The notes below the pieces were generated by a model. It saw only the letters and a program-made list of their open reading frames with translations. It did not search any database and had not been told where the DNA came from. 64,000 nucleotides of DNA from Prunus persica (taxonomy: Eukaryota > Streptophyta > Magnoliopsida > Rosales > Rosaceae). Both the position numbers and the translations under genes were made by a program. Location: NCBI RefSeq assembly GCF_000346465.2, contig NC_034012.1, forward strand, positions 22,396,719-22,460,718. Direction: 5' to 3'. Positions 1 through 12,640 of the stretch are shown here, in pieces. Position 1 is the first letter of the stretch, and every line of letters begins with the position of its first letter.

Positions 1-1667
1 GAATTTTATTGCTTCATTTGTAAATCAAAAAATAGAACTTAAATTGGAGGGCTAATGGACTTTTTCAATAGAGAACTTGCTCATTTATCCACTGCCAATG
101 CCAATGCCTACTTTATCTATCCACTGTGGTAGTCAAACAACCCTATCAGGAGCTTATTTCCAAGTGAACAACGGAAATTCATGGAATATTGGCTTGACAT
201 ATAGTTTTGTGAGGCAAAAAAAAAAGTATAAAACAGAAGTGGTGGTAATATTACTGACCATTTTGTAAGGCTGTGTCAAAAATTGGCAGCTACATTAACT
301 AAATGACTTGCAAGGGATTTGGGGTGGAAAAAAACAAAGGGGATGAGGCCAAATTCCATTTCAATACTTACTCAACAGTTAAAACATCGATCAAGTCCTC
401 TAATTACAATGAGTAACGTCCATCATATGTAGTGATTGAAAGAAGTACAGAGTCATTATTATCTCTATTCCAAGGTAAAAGTTCCCAGTACCTCTAATCT
501 ATTGAGGCGGTTGAGTTATGGCTGCTAATAGGCATGGTTACAGGGGTACTTAATGCCTGCCTATACAAGTTTGTGAAGTACTGTTGCTGCCAATGAGATC
601 CGGGCCTTTGTTTTTTAAGCACTCAAGAAAATAGGATATTGACACAAGGCCTACCCACATGTCAGCTACTTGAATACTTATCGAAGATAAGCTAGCGTGT
701 GAACTTGGTGCAGAACAGTAGCAATAAGCTGCTGCCCAGTGGGTAAACTAAGAAACGGATTCCAGACCATAAACAACAGAAAATAGCGAGATAAAGCCAT
801 AGAATTGAAGTTGGAACGAAGATAATTGAGTTCTAGGGCAAGAATCCCAAAACAAACTCTATAAACTGAATCGTGGAATCATATTCATAAAAAATTGAAT
901 GCAAGAGCCTCTTAAGAGCCTATTCATACTAGAGTACAGCAGCCAAGCCCGCCTATTCCTTGTCTAATTTTGGGTTGTATAGAACACAAAGATACCAAAT
1001 AGTTGCTCTGACTTCTCACCTGTCCCTTTTTTTCCCATCCGCATTATAGAACAAATAATCAACAAAAAATAAAAATCGAAAGTCTTGTTTCGTACATGAA
1101 GAAAAGGTAAGAAAATTGCCTACATATGCAAACAATAGATAAATTTGTGTTTACACACAAGAAAACATCTTGGATTGATTTTGACTAGTGAAATTTCTGC
1201 TTGCAGGATCCTTTGCCATTTGAATTGCCACCAAGGTTGTTCAAACTGCCTTCCATTTTTCAGTTTTTTTTCCAATTTTCAGTTTGAACCGGGTCTATTA
1301 ATTTAGGGTGCAGAATCTCTGTTTCAAGCTTAGGCTTCTAGAGTTTCTCTAGTTTTTTCTTTTTTCACATTTTATATTCTGGTTTAGAGAGGGTTGATCT
1401 GATTATTTTAGGATGTAGACTTGTCAGTCAAGGCCCATAATTTAAGGTCTAGCTCTTGGGTTTAACCTTAAGCCCTGAACAGAATGGGAAAGACATCAAG
1501 CAACTGCTCGACCAGCTGCTCACAATGGAAAGGCTGCTCGACCAGCTGCTCGACCAGCTGTTAAACTACTGAATAATAAATAAAAAAGTACCTGACAAAA
1601 ATGGAAAGGCAAGTGAACAATGGCAGAAAAGTTGAGGATCTGTGCAGTTTAAGACATATATTGATAC
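1..1667. other. Non-coding stretch downstream of the third HDA14-like exon
   Basis: I recognise no convincing exon on either strand. The stretch is AT-rich and contains a small imperfect repeat of a CTGCTCGACCAG unit near 1504-1560. It may be a long intron of the HDA14-like gene. A short plus-strand open stretch after a TTGCAG near 1200-1260 resembles nothing I know. Confidence 0.4.
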
Positions 1668-3242
1668 CTTTGGCGAGAGCTCCCATTTTTCAAGAGCATT
1701 CACTATTGACGGAACTCTAAAATGGGATTCTGGATGAGACTCCTGCTAGCAACAGTAAATTCAGACTATTAGAAGTAGAAAGAACTATAACAGTAACACC
1801 ATCATAGAAAGAAATAAGTACAGAATCGTTGCAACTTGCAACCATTAAATGAAGAGAAAAACAAAAAACAAATGGATAAATTTGCATCTACTCAGAATTA
1901 TTAACAATGAGGCTAATCAGTCAACGGACTCATATGATACGTATTACTCTGTCTCTGTGTGTGTGTGTGTGTGTTATGTATTTATATGGATGAATATATA
2001 AACTTCAAAATCTAATAAAAAATGTTGCCATGTGAAACCAAATTTGAGCAGAAGCGCATCTAAACTAAAGTTAAGCTTAGCTCAGGCTGACCTCCAGCTA
2101 CACATGTAGCTGCACCACACATTACTCAGAAGAGAAAAATTGCAATGTTAGTACATTTAGAAAACATTGATTGCGTGGTATATAAGTATGTTATTCATTG
2201 AAATTGAAACAATTACAATAAACCCCAGAAATGCAAAACTGAAGAAGACCAAGAAATTTTTCAATTTTAAAAAAAAAAAAAACAGAAAAACTAACAAGTA
2301 AACTAATGAAGAACCATGGCAATAAATCAGTATAAAAAGGTGTGCATTGCACAACTGACCAGCTGAATGTACCTGGTTATGACCCATGGCAGGAGCTACA
2401 GCATAAATGACGCGTGCATCACTTAATTTCTTATTAACAGGTATAAGGGGATCCTCCCCTGTACCAGTTGAACAAGAAATAGAAGCTTCTGTTTTTTCAG
2501 ATAAACACCTCCTTCCTCTTCTCAAACTCTTATTCAAAATTTTATTTCTCACAAATTTGGCTTCTAAGTCAAATCTACTATGGTTCTTCCACTTGCACAA
2601 ATGCTGCCTCGCCAAAAACAAGGCATTCCCTAAGACAAGAAGAATTCTATGCTTTCAGGATATATTTTTGCAGTAATATAAAATTATTGCGATACATACG
2701 ATACATATAATATAATATACATAGCAAATCACAACTATCACAATGAATACTAAACATTGCGTCTAAGACAGCACAAAATTAGTGATTCTATTATTTAAAA
2801 GAATATATATTGAAACATGTACATATGTGTGTGTGTGTGTGTATATATGTACACAGTATTGTATATCACAGGGCACATGTTATTGTCGCGATGAGAAACT
2901 ACATATGATGAAAAGAATTATGACAACACAAGTACAGATAATAATTTACCAAGTATAAATTGAAGTTCTAAGGACAGTCAAACTGAAATTACAGCTTAAA
3001 CCAAGAATCAAAGCAGCCTTAAATGTCATAGATGACATCAATCCACAAGGAATGAAAACTACTATAAAATACCAAATGGAAAAGCTCATAAATTCAAAAA
3101 ATTTAATGAATTATAAGCCAAAATAATTAATACCCAGATAAGCCAACAAGTTATAGATTATGTTGCTGCATGACTCTGTGTATGAGAGAGAGAGAGAGGT
3201 ACCAGCCAGAGATGACGAGAAAGAGACTGCAAGGAGCTCCAT
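1668..3242 (-). CDS. HDA14: HDA14-like plastid/mitochondrial histone deacetylase, 5' coding exons only
   Basis: Three minus-strand exons join in frame: 3203-3242 (start ATG at 3242-3240), 2373-2629 and 1668-1742. Each has a GT donor and AG acceptor; together they give 124 codons with no stop. Exon 1 reads MELLAVSFSSSLA, serine-rich like an organellar transit peptide. Exon 2 is basic and ends in VIYAVAPAMGHNQ. Exon 3 begins ESHPESHFRVP and continues into IVNALEK. This matches the start of the class II-type HDAC domain of plant HDA14, an organelle-associated Zn-dependent lysine deacetylase (recognised from memory of the family). The catalytic His-Asp zinc site would be encoded by later exons. 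I found none between 1 and 1667, so either a long intron follows and the gene runs off the left edge, or the gene is truncated. The start was chosen because the splice phase at 3203 fits exon 2 exactly. Confidence 0.75.
1951..1975. repeat. (TG)n microsatellite
   Basis: A run of TG dinucleotides lies in an intron-like stretch. A similar short run occurs near 2827-2842. Confidence 0.85.
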
Positions 3243-3753
3243 TAGCGTATTGGACTGCCGCTGCTAAAGGCTATGCTTGCTTGGCTGCTGATATATCAGG
3301 ACCAATTTCTGACCCCAAAAAAATCGTCTTAAAGGATGACGTGGCTCACCTACAAAACAACACATGTGCTTTTTTCAAATTTTGTCCCAACTCTTCAACC
3401 AATTTTAACTCTTCAGTCCAGTCGCCGAACGTTGAACTCCGACAACCGGACTTGAAACTCCGGTGCACTGCTTGATTGATTTTTTTTGGAATCGTTAATC
3501 AAAGCACAATAATCTTAAATATTATTTTCACTTCTGTGTTTGACAGAATTTTAGTTTTCACATTTCGAATAGGAAAAAGGCAATGCAAGCAATTGGATGG
3601 TTAATTTTTGTTTTTGTTTTTTGGCCATTTCCAACCTATGGGTTTTTGTATGTATTTTGTTTTACAAATGTGGTCTGCTTTGTAATGAAGTTAGACAAAA
3701 AAATAAAACCAATTTGATTTGCTATATAATTTCTCCTCTTTGTAAGCTAAGTT

Positions 3754-4106
3754 CCCTCCGTTTGGATGAGGAAAAAATAACTCGGAATTTAACTATAAGT
3801 GGGGAATTTAAAAGGAAAAATTGATAATTTCCTTGTTTGGCAACTTAAGCACGGAATTTATTAAATGACGCGCAGAAAAAATCGTGAAAATTGGGGCATC
3901 AAATTCCCGAATTTAATTTCCACCAAAATAGGCGTCATTTCACAATTTTCATAGTGTCATTTAGAAAATTCTTTCATTTACAAACTTCAACATATATAAA
4001 TCCAAACACTAAAATCTTCAAATGTCAGAAATTGAAATGATGGAAATCTAAATTCCATTATTTTAGATTTCTATGTAATTTTCAATTCCTTCATTCAAAC
4101 GGAGGG
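3754..4106. mobile_element. MITE-like element with terminal inverted repeats
   Basis: The left end starts CCCTCCGTTTGGATGAGGAA and the right end reads TTCCTTCATTCAAACGGAGGG, which is an imperfect inverted repeat. The 353-bp interior is AT-rich and non-coding. Target duplications are not clear, so the superfamily is left open. It lies just upstream (5') of the HDA14-like start. Confidence 0.6.
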
Positions 4107-4307
4107 TACTGTAGTTATTATCTAATGGTAAATTAAATGCTTGCATCCATTGATGCGGTCAACATGTTCAAAGAAATGTCTAAACTAATATTTGGGAACC
4201 ATGAAAACCAATGAAGGAATTGGGCCAATTAATGGCTTCGGCTTGCTGTCTTGATATAAAATAATGTGAATTAAGCCAGTTTAGTGGCGCTAAAATATAT
4301 ACCTTAA

Positions 4308-4346
4308 CCCTCTATTTGAATGAAGGAATTGAAAATTATAGAGAAT
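4308..4346. mobile_element. Truncated relative of the 3754-4106 MITE
   Basis: The stretch beginning CCCTCTATTTGAATGAAGGA matches the reverse complement of the right end of the MITE at 3754-4106 for about 40 bp and then diverges into another repeat-like stretch. No second end was seen. Confidence 0.45.
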
Positions 4347-5253
4347 TATTAAATGACCAAAGAATTATTTATACTAACACTCCCTGAAGTTTTCGATGTC
4401 TACACAAAACCCCCTGAGGTTTTAAAAATTACACAAACACTCCATGAGGTTTCAATTTGTTTTCCCCTTTTCATTGATTCTTCATCCAAAATTTGTTATA
4501 TCAGGTTTGATCGGTGCACTAGATACTAAGTTATATAAGGTTTGATAAGAGTTTAAATTAGGTTATATCTTGAGGCCCAAAACCTTGTGAATTAAGGAAA
4601 GTTTTGAAGCCAAGTAAAGGAGTCCTATTTATTTCCTTTTGTATAAACCGTTGCTTGATGGGCCTAGAGAGTTAGTCAAGTCGGCCCTTGGTGATGAGTA
4701 GAGTCGACTTAACCTGGCCCTATATAAACTTAAGACTCTGCTCTCATCAGACATGTTCTCTAACCCTAATCTCCTCCTCCATGATTGACAATGGAGATGA
4801 GTTCATCCTAAGATATTCGTTTTAGAGACTCTACCCTTTGTTCTCAACGCCATCCTCACATGGCCTCGCTTTTTTTTTTCTTTTGGATTTCTATCTTATT
4901 ATTTTCTAGGAAACTCATTAAAAATATGGGAAATTTTGGTACTCAGTGGATTGTGGTTGAGAAGAAATTGAACCATCTCTTTTTCATTTTTTAAATACCA
5001 ATTTATTAGAATACTGGAAAATAGATTCTTGGAAAATCTAGTTGTGCAAACCTGTTCAATCAAACTAACAAAGAGTGACATAGTAGGAGGATGAGGGAGA
5101 GAGAGATGGCTGGGAACTGAAGAATTAGATTGAACATGTATCCCTATTTGTTTTTACAACAAGGAATATGAGTGATTGTTTAAATTACTAATTATATGTG
5201 CCCTCAGATTAATCGAAGGGCCTTCATTAACGAGTTGCTCACAAGACCTCATT
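4347..5253. other. Non-coding, repeat-like spacer
   Basis: There is no gene. A TATATAAAC box near 4721, followed by a pyrimidine-rich leader, looks like an LTR promoter remnant, and a GAGGCCCAAAA start-like string occurs near 4574. No paired LTR was found. Confidence 0.3.
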
Positions 5254-5562
5254 ATAATAACCCCCGACCCAATTAAGTAATTTATTTAATTATTTAATTA
5301 TTTAATTGTGAAATTACATTTGTCCTCTTGGGGTAGGGGCACTTTAGTCATTTTTTGTTAGGAAAGGAATTTGGGGAAAGGAGTGGCACCATTGCGTAGA
5401 GCTCGTCGATACGAGTCCGTAGATAGCAACATGCTCAATTCTGAGTTCTAACGAACACGTAAAGCTCTGAAAACTGAAAGGACACATTGGTAATTTTCAA
5501 AACAAAACATCTTGTGTGCTACGGTACCACTACAGTAACGATGCTATAGTCCCCAGGCCTTC

Positions 5563-5690
5563 TTCTTCTTCTTCTATTTATTTTCCCTCGACTTCTTCTT
5601 CTTCTTCTATTTATTTTCCCTCGACTTCTTCTTCTTCTTCTATTTATTTTCCCTCGACTTCTTCTTCTTCCTCTAGGAGCATCCATAATG
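5563..5690. repeat. 33-bp tandem repeat, about 3 copies
   Basis: TATTTATTTTCCCTCGAC recurs at 5575, 5608 and 5641, separated by TTC-rich runs, giving a 33-bp period. It produces mirror-image open frames on both strands that are not genes. Confidence 0.85.
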
Positions 5691-6063
5691 GGCTTACTAA
5701 ACCACCTCCTTAGACAAATTTTAGGGAGGATTTGGAAAAATACGACTCTAACCATGCTGCCTATCCATCTCCTAAAATAGGGAGATCTCTAGGAGCTCCT
5801 AAATCTGAGGAGAAAGAAAGAACTCCTAGTGGCTCCCTATAATTTAATGCTGCTTTATTTTATGAGTATTTCAAACCTTTAATTAATGCTAACTATTTTT
5901 TATATAGATGGTTGAATTAAAAAAAAAGTTATAGCATTTTTGAGTCCCTAAACTATAGAGTATGATTGAAGTTAAAATTTTGTAGAGAGCTCCTAAAATA
6001 GCTTTTGTATGTTTTTAGCTAAATTTTAACTAAAAAATAGAGAGGATGATTGTAGATGCTCTA
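5675..6063. mobile_element. MITE-like insertion inside repeat A
   Basis: The left end, GGAGCATCCATAATGGG, and the right end, whose complement reads AGAGCATCTACAATC, form an imperfect inverted repeat around an AT-rich 390-bp interior. The corresponding part of the related repeat B lacks this stretch. Confidence 0.5.
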
Positions 6064-8428
6064 AGTCCTTTCGCAACGATCACCGTAGCAACAATGACTG
6101 TTCGACTTCTCGGCCACCAATTGACGCCGTTGTGCACCGGTTAGCCGTGCCATCTTCACGAAAAATGTTCCTTTCTTCCTCCTCATCTTAGCCCAGCCCT
6201 TCTCCGACGTCAACAACTCAGAGATTCTCCAATTTTTAAAAATTTACAGTCGGCGGCTTTGGAGCTTACTCCGGCGACTGCTGCGGCCACCGTTTTTGTC
6301 GAGTGAGGTATGGTTCTTCATCCTTTCTCCATGCTCTAGTTGTTTATATGAGTGGTTTGGATCGATTTTGGAGTGAAAACACCCAAGCTTGGCCGTGTTC
6401 GGGGTTGCTCCGGCCACTTTTTGGCCGAGGTCTAAGAACCGAAAACACTCCCCTTCTTGTGCTTGTTGTATTGGTATGGACATTGGCTGGTGATTTGGGG
6501 TTTTTTTGACAGGACCAGACCCAAATTCCACTTTGGAATCCATGTTGAACCCCGTGTGAGTCCAACATATGGCAGGTGTCCAGACGAATGACTAAACTGC
6601 CCTTTTTGCCCTAATTCAAAAACTGCTTTAGGGTTTGACTTCTATCGAAAAACCGGTAGAGTCTCTCCTGAAAAATGAACATTTACCAAATTATTTGCAC
6701 CAATAGAAAGCACAATTCTATAATCCCAATCGTTCAGCATACAAGAATATATTTCGTCCATACGCAATTCAACAGGGACTCTAATGGAACTCAGGCCCAT
6801 ACAACATAATCAAAACACTGACATTCACCATGCACACACTGAGACTAGGGAACTCTAGTGTTGAGTTAAGTATGTTGTTGGGTTTGGTTATTAATTAAAT
6901 CTGCTTATTCTCTTGATCTAGGTACCCACACTTCACATACTCCAGAGGTAGAGCCCTCTCAAGGTTGAGCAGCATTGGACTTGTTGTGAGTGGACATTTG
7001 TTGTTTTAAATGAGCATTATTTTTCAAATCATAATCTCATGCATAAATGAGATTTGATTTAGAACTTGGCTTATTTGGTTTATTGGGGTTATGGGATTTT
7101 ATATATGCTTTTTAACTATGATTTTATAGTATCTTATGGGATTACTAGAACTTATTGTTAGTTATAAAATATATGGATTTTGGGTTTTGGACTATGATAT
7201 TCAGGATGTCTTTGGATTTGAATATTGTGAATTTGAGAATCGAATCTCGAATATGATTATTGGAAATTGGATTTTGGGAGCTATGTATATTGATGGCTAT
7301 GGTATATTGGATTTCGGATTTGCACCATGATATGTACCTCCCCTGGTTCGATACGAATGATACCCACACATGTGATGTGTTGCCGGCGTCTAGGAGGATA
7401 CCAGGGCATCCTTGACGAGGTGTGACGTAAAGCTCTTGAAGAGGCTGTCTACGCGCGTAAGACTTGTTTCAGCCGCACGTGCAATGTGTTGTCGGCGTGT
7501 GTGCTGTGGAGCAATAGTCCCCCAGTTGGACTGCTCAACCCTAGTCACTAAGTAATGTGTTGCTATAATGTGGTCTAGTCAAACAATCCCTCAGTTGGAT
7601 TGTTTCCCCGATACATGATGATGATACCTTGATTATGGGTGTGTGTGTGTGTGTATTTATTATATATATGTATATTGGTATATGTGTGGATTTATTCCCA
7701 GGTTTAGTTTTCTTGAGCATGTAGATTAAGAGTACCATGCACAGGTATAAACATTTGAAATGAAGTTTGGAATTGAGATTGGATATTTATAAATTATTTG
7801 GCATATCATGTCCGTGGAAGGGTATGGTTGCAAAAAAAAGGATTTTGGGTTTTGATAATTATATTTTGTACTAACAGGATATTTTGGTAGGTTTAAATAT
7901 ATGGTTTTACAATAAGGATTAAAAGAACATGTTTACATTGTTTTCCAAGAATTTGAGAAGTATTAATTATATGGTTTTCCTTATCGTATGTTATAACATG
8001 AACTTACTGAATTGAATTATTTTCAAATATCGAATGGTATATATGTATGTATACAAAAGGATTTTGTTGCATAGTGTTTTGACATTATTTTCTAAAACGG
8101 ATGGAGTTATGTATGTTGAATATAAATTAAGTTTAACTTTTGTTTTCATCCACTCACATTTTCTGTTTTGCACCCCCTAGGTTCTAGATATCTGAGGTCA
8201 AGACCACCACATCGAGGCATCATTGTTGTCTGCCCCGTAGGAATGTCCGATTATCATTTTTTACCTTCTACATATATTCCCCGTGTTGTAAGTTTAATCT
8301 TTAGTTGCTCTCCATGTTGCAAGTTGGGATTTTTTTTTTTTCTGTGGTCGTTTGCAGGTACTGTAAATTGGGAATTATTCAATTTACAGGGGAGACTTTG
8401 CCGAAATTTCGACATAAGTCGAAGTCTC

Positions 8429-9233
8429 TAGTAGTTTAAATTAGGGCTAAAGAATGTTGAAGGAAAGTAAGTCGGGTATTGATTAGATGCCGAACGGGAA
8501 GGGTGCAATCCATGCCAACAATTTCTTCTCACAAAGTTCGCACTCTTCCAGCAGCTTGCAAAAAAAAAAAAAAAAGTAAATAAATAAAAAAGGAGATAAC
8601 CCCAAAAACTGACGCAAACTCTTCCTTGCTGACGATTACTCCAACAAAAGATGGATGGGTTAAAAAAAAAAAAAAAAAGGGTGTTTGGCTGCCAGAACAA
8701 AGAGCAAAACCCATGGGCATGAAGAACCCAACAAACCCCTAATTAGATTCAAGAAATTGCAAGAGAAAAGGGAATACCTCGTTAATCCCTCAAAGGATAC
8801 CCTCAGATGCACCAAGAAAGTAGGAATTGGGAATTTTGGAAGAAAATTCTGCACAAAGACAATCTTTTCCAGCAACTGCAAGCGGATTTCTTCGTACAGG
8901 AAGATGACGGAGTCGGATTCGGCTCGAACTCCCTTCCAGCGGCTAAAAACGGGTGGTTGTTGCCCGATCTCACGCTTTCTCTCTCTCTCACTCTGAATTC
9001 GTTGGAGGAAGAAAAAGGAAAAAGAAGATGAAGGTGATGGGGAGAGGGTTACTCTGGTACGCGTAAAGAGGAAGGAGAAGAAGGAAGAAATAATAAATGA
9101 AAAAGAAGGAGGAAGTTGGTATCTGGAAAACCACAAATAGCTGCTGGAGCTTATAAATTTGATTTTTGGGTTGGGTTTAATTATTCGGCCCATTCCAGCA
9201 CTTATCCATGGCCTTAATAATTAAGGGGGCTAA
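8429..9233 (-). other. Possible orphan 5' leader / promoter-proximal exon, minus strand
   Basis: Read on the minus strand, about 9030-8810 is CT-rich and leader-like, followed by a possible intron start (GAG followed by GTATCC) near 8807. A short run near 8720-8690 starts ATGCCCATGGG. I recognise no protein. The end of repeat A at 8428 lies just beyond, so this could be the 5' end of a gene cut off by the insertion. Confidence 0.25.
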
Positions 9234-10830
9234 TGTTGAGGCCCAAAAAATCCACGGCTTGGCCCAAATGAATTCTCAGCCCAGCGCAATACCTTATTGA
9301 AAAAAAACCCAACTTGGAGCACACAAAAGTCCGCCATGCACGAGTCACACTCCACGTGCCATGCCAAATAAATAATCTGTCATGCTAGGAATCAAGATTA
9401 AGATTATAAAATGCATTAGCTCTGCAAATCCATGCTAATTATCCCATCAAGCATAATAATTAAAAGCATGCCAAGCGACATGCCATGCCAAGCAGGAAAT
9501 CATTATTACACACCCGACCACTCTACAAACCTAAGTGGGCCTAAGCCACTCAAATGCCCGGGGCTTGCTTGAGTGGGTTGTGGTATGGATGGTAATAAAT
9601 CAACATGAGGCCCATTGATGGGCCGAGAAATGGAAAGTCTCGGGTTGCTTGGGAGCCTCTGGACTCAAGCCCATTTCTTAGGCCCAAACATGTGGGTAAG
9701 CACAAGAGAGAAAAAATAGCCCAATAGCCCAAGCAAAATAGCCTATTGACTCAACCAAAAAGCCCAATGTTTAATAAAAATAGCCCACTTACTTAATAAA
9801 CCACCTTGGCCCATACAATTGCCACAATGAGCCACAAAAGCCTAAGCCCCTTGCTAGAAAAATATAAGCCACGAAGAGAAGGTCTGAAGGTTCATTGAAC
9901 AAAGCTGCTGGGGGGTTCCAACACATGGGGGGAGCAAGTTTCAAAGCCAAAACATTCAAGGAACCAAGAGATATTAGCACGTAAGCTGCCAGGAGGAGGA
10001 GCACCCTTCAAACCAGCATGTACACCGATTTGCTTTCCTTCATCAGATCTGGCTAGGGAAGGAGGAAGGAAAGAAGAAGAAAAAAAGCTAAGACTGGAGC
10101 CTCCCACTGAATAGCTGCGGGAAAAGGGGCCTTGAGCTCCCAAAATTCCTGATTTTGTGCAAATAGACAGAGGAAATTTCACCAAGATAGGAAAAGTCAA
10201 GGGAGGAGAGGAGAGGAGAAAGGAAGGGAAAAGCTTGGCCAAAATGGGTAGAAGCCATTAGGGTTTCTTGGGAAGTGATGGTTTCCACCGACTATAAAAT
10301 GAGGCCTCTTCTACCCAACAAAATCAACCCACACCTAGAGAGCAAGTTTCCTCTCTTACCTGCAAAAACCCAGCAATCTCGTGCACTATTCACCCTCCTT
10401 CTCCATTTTCTTCTTCTGGCAGACTACTTGCACATCTGACAAGCTGCCGGAAGAACATGGTTCTTTCTTTCTCTCTTCTCAGCCAAATCAGCCTGCAAAC
10501 CTCTTCTTCCTCACCTTAAACACTCCCCTTTCTCCTTAGAAAGCCATATTTTCCTCTTTGGTGCTAAACTCATGCTGATTTTGCTTCCATGCCACAAGCC
10601 TCTCATGCCAAGCTAGAAACTTTATCTGTAAGCATCAAGAAATCATCTATAAGCAGCCATTATTTTCGTGGTGAAGGTAACCAGAACGCTTCCTAAGGCT
10701 CTACTGCCCTTTCGAAGCACTTTTGGGGCTTGATTTTCGAATTCAGACACAGGGGGCAATTTCAGCAATTTCCTTTTTACGGCGGCCCAGCCCATTTGCA
10801 GCTGCCAGAAGAAAAAAACCCCCTACACCA
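9234..10830 (+). mobile_element. Probable long LTR (solo or end of a non-coding retroelement)
   Basis: The stretch starts TGTTGAGGCCC, a common plant LTR-like start, and has a CTATAAAATGAGG TATA box at about 10291-10303, followed by a transcript-leader-like stretch. It lacks coding capacity; the minus-strand open frames here look like shadows. No partner LTR and no target duplication were found, so the right edge is approximate. Confidence 0.4.
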
Positions 10831-11945
10831 ATTAAGCAACACAAGTTTATATAACCTTTATCCTCCAATTCTATGATGTTGCACAAATAATTATAAATAA
10901 ATAAAAACACAATGTGAAAATCTCTATTAACCCAATTCTTCTACAAGAATGATCTCCCTTCTCTTTTTCCCAAAAGAACATGTCCTATCTTCCTTTGTTG
11001 AATTTTTCTTATTCTGCACTACCTCAAAAAATATCCAGCAATGATGAGTATCCCTCCTTTTGGTGGAGGAGAGGAAAAAAAAAGAGGAAAATTAAATAAC
11101 TTAAATAAAAGAAAAGGAAAGGAATGACGGGAGAAATGTTTGGAAATGTGATGGAGGAGAAATGCCTGGCCATCAACATAGTTATGAGATTGGCCTATAA
11201 AAGTCGTTACCTTCATTCATTTTATGCATGCATTAGAAAAACCAAGCTCAGAGAGTTTGAGAGAAAAGATTAAGAAAATTTCATTTGTACATGAGAGAGA
11301 AAAACCAAGAGTGAGTTTAGCCACCAGTGTTTTGGTGACATTATTTTTGTATTCTCATTATTCTTTATAGTGGAAGATATTTAATGTTTCATTCTTTGTC
11401 TATCCATTTTATTTACACATGGCTGGTAAAAGTTAGATCTTGAGACTACCAAATTAATCATTGCTATTATTTATTCGCCATATTTCCCAGCAAGCAAACC
11501 ATGCAAAAGGATCATACTCAACCTCACAATTATTTACCCTCTTCTTTATCTTGTGAAAACCATCAAGATGTTCTACTTGTTCCTCAAAGTATCCAAACTT
11601 CAAGTTAATAAAGTAAAATTAACATGAGAAATAGTCAGAACAACTAGTGCATATGTGTGTGGGTGGGTAAATATTTTGTACTTATTAGGATTTTCTAGAG
11701 TTGAAAATTACATCTAGGTTCCATTTGATATAAAATATTTTTATTAGAGGCATAAAGAAAAATGGAAGTTGAAAATTGAACCGAAACTTAAATAAATACC
11801 ATTACAATATATATTCCTATTTTAGAACAAATTTCAAATGCTTGAACCTTATGTTGCAGAGAGAGTGGGCTGTAAAACTTATGCCTCGGTTTCAAAGATT
11901 TTTTAAGACATTGTTCATGGATTCACTACGTTGTGGTCTTTTTGT
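10831..11945. other. Non-coding spacer
   Basis: It is AT-rich, with no recognised gene or RNA. It may include more of the preceding LTR-like repeat. Confidence 0.4.
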
Positions 11946-12219
11946 AACACTTGATCCAAATTCTAATGATTTATTAAACCCATTTAAATCATTTAATTTA
12001 TTTAATTATGAAACAATTTTGCCCTCTAAGGTAGAGTTATTTTAGTCACTTTTTAATTCGGTGGGATTTTGGGGAATTGAATGGCACTCATGATGTAGAT
12101 CGCGTCAATACGAGTTCGTAGACACGTAGTAGGCTCAAATCGGAGTTGTAACGAAAAAGTTATGATCAAAGGAAGTGCAGTGGCACATCCGTAAATAACT
12201 CGAAGTTGGATTTTTAAAA
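11946..12219 (+). mobile_element. Repeat B, left part (split by a MULE)
   Basis: This is homologous to the start of repeat A (5254-5500): it shares the TTTAATTTATTTAATTATG run, the GGGATTTTGGGGAATTGAATGG-type block and the ATACGAGTTCGTAGA block. It ends in TTTTTAAAA at 12211-12219, the left copy of the MULE target duplication. It continues at 20162. Confidence 0.65.
12211..12219. repeat. MULE target-site duplication, left copy
   Basis: TTTTTAAAA is identical to 20153-20161. Nine base pairs is the typical Mutator-superfamily length. Confidence 0.9.
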
Positions 12220-12640
12220 GGGAAATAGCTCAAAATACCACCTATTTTATAATTTTTTGTCAAAATACCACCCATTCCCAAAATTTTTAAAACTACCACC
12301 TATAAATACATCTTTATTGTAAACTGATTGCACTCATATAACTTTTTCAGAAATTGGGTTCTCTCTCAACTCTCTTGGCTCTGTCTCTCTCTTCAGTCTG
12401 TCTCTCTCTGTCGCTCAGCTCTCTCTATCGTGTAGCTCTCTCTCTCTCTCTCTCCGACGCAGTCATCTTCCTCCCTCAGCCATCCAAGATTAACTCCATG
12501 GTTCACATCCACGAGGTACTGTTCATCTTCCTTTTCTTAGAAATTTGGGGTTTTTGTGAATTTGGTTTATGGTGTATGGATTTGTATGAAATTGGTTTAG
12601 GGGTTTCTTCCAAATTGGTTTAGGGTTTTAGGGTTTAAAG
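12220..12640 (+). repeat. MULE left terminal inverted repeat
   Basis: It matches the reverse complement of 19735-20152: both have AAATAGCT, the ATACCACC-type stretch, TTTCAGAAATTGGGTTCTCT, a CT-rich leader-like tract, and GTACTGTTCATCTTCC followed by AATTTGGGGTTTTTGTG. The CT-rich tract and downstream GT look like a transcript leader, so the TIRs may supply outward- or inward-facing promoters. Confidence 0.85.

Larger units (their letters stand above)
5254..8428 (+). mobile_element. Repeat A: large non-coding LTR/LARD-like element
   Basis: This stretch shares colinear blocks with the second repeat (11946-12219 plus 20162-22693). The shared blocks are an opening with a TTTAATTATTTAATT run and a following TACGAGTCCGTAG-type block, a GGTCTAAGAACC / GGCCCAAGAAC block, a GAGCAGCATT / AAGCAGCATT block, a GTACCTCCC..CTTGACG block, a CAAACAATCCC block, and a terminal AGGGGAGACT..CCGAAATTTCG block. 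It has no open reading frame of note. The ends are set by the extent of similarity, not by a target duplication. It may be a solo long LTR or a large retrotransposon derivative of a Ty3/gypsy family. Confidence 0.55.

Noticed and set aside
1200..1262. Plus-strand exon-like DPLPFELPPRLFKLPSIFQ after TTGCAG
   Set aside because: It is a single short open stretch with no donor, partner exon or recognised protein.
5519..5755. Arg-rich open frame repeating SRGKINRRRR
   Set aside because: It is the complement of the 33-bp TTC-rich tandem repeat and has a mirror frame on the other strand; it is not a gene.
8660..9193. 177-codon minus-strand open frame rich in Ser and Phe
   Set aside because: It is low-complexity translation of CT-rich leader-like DNA and poly-A/T tracts, with no recognisable domain.
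12354..12623. Leu/Ser-rich open frames at both MULE ends
   Set aside because: They are translations of the CT-rich tract within the terminal inverted repeats, equal at both ends and without a known product.
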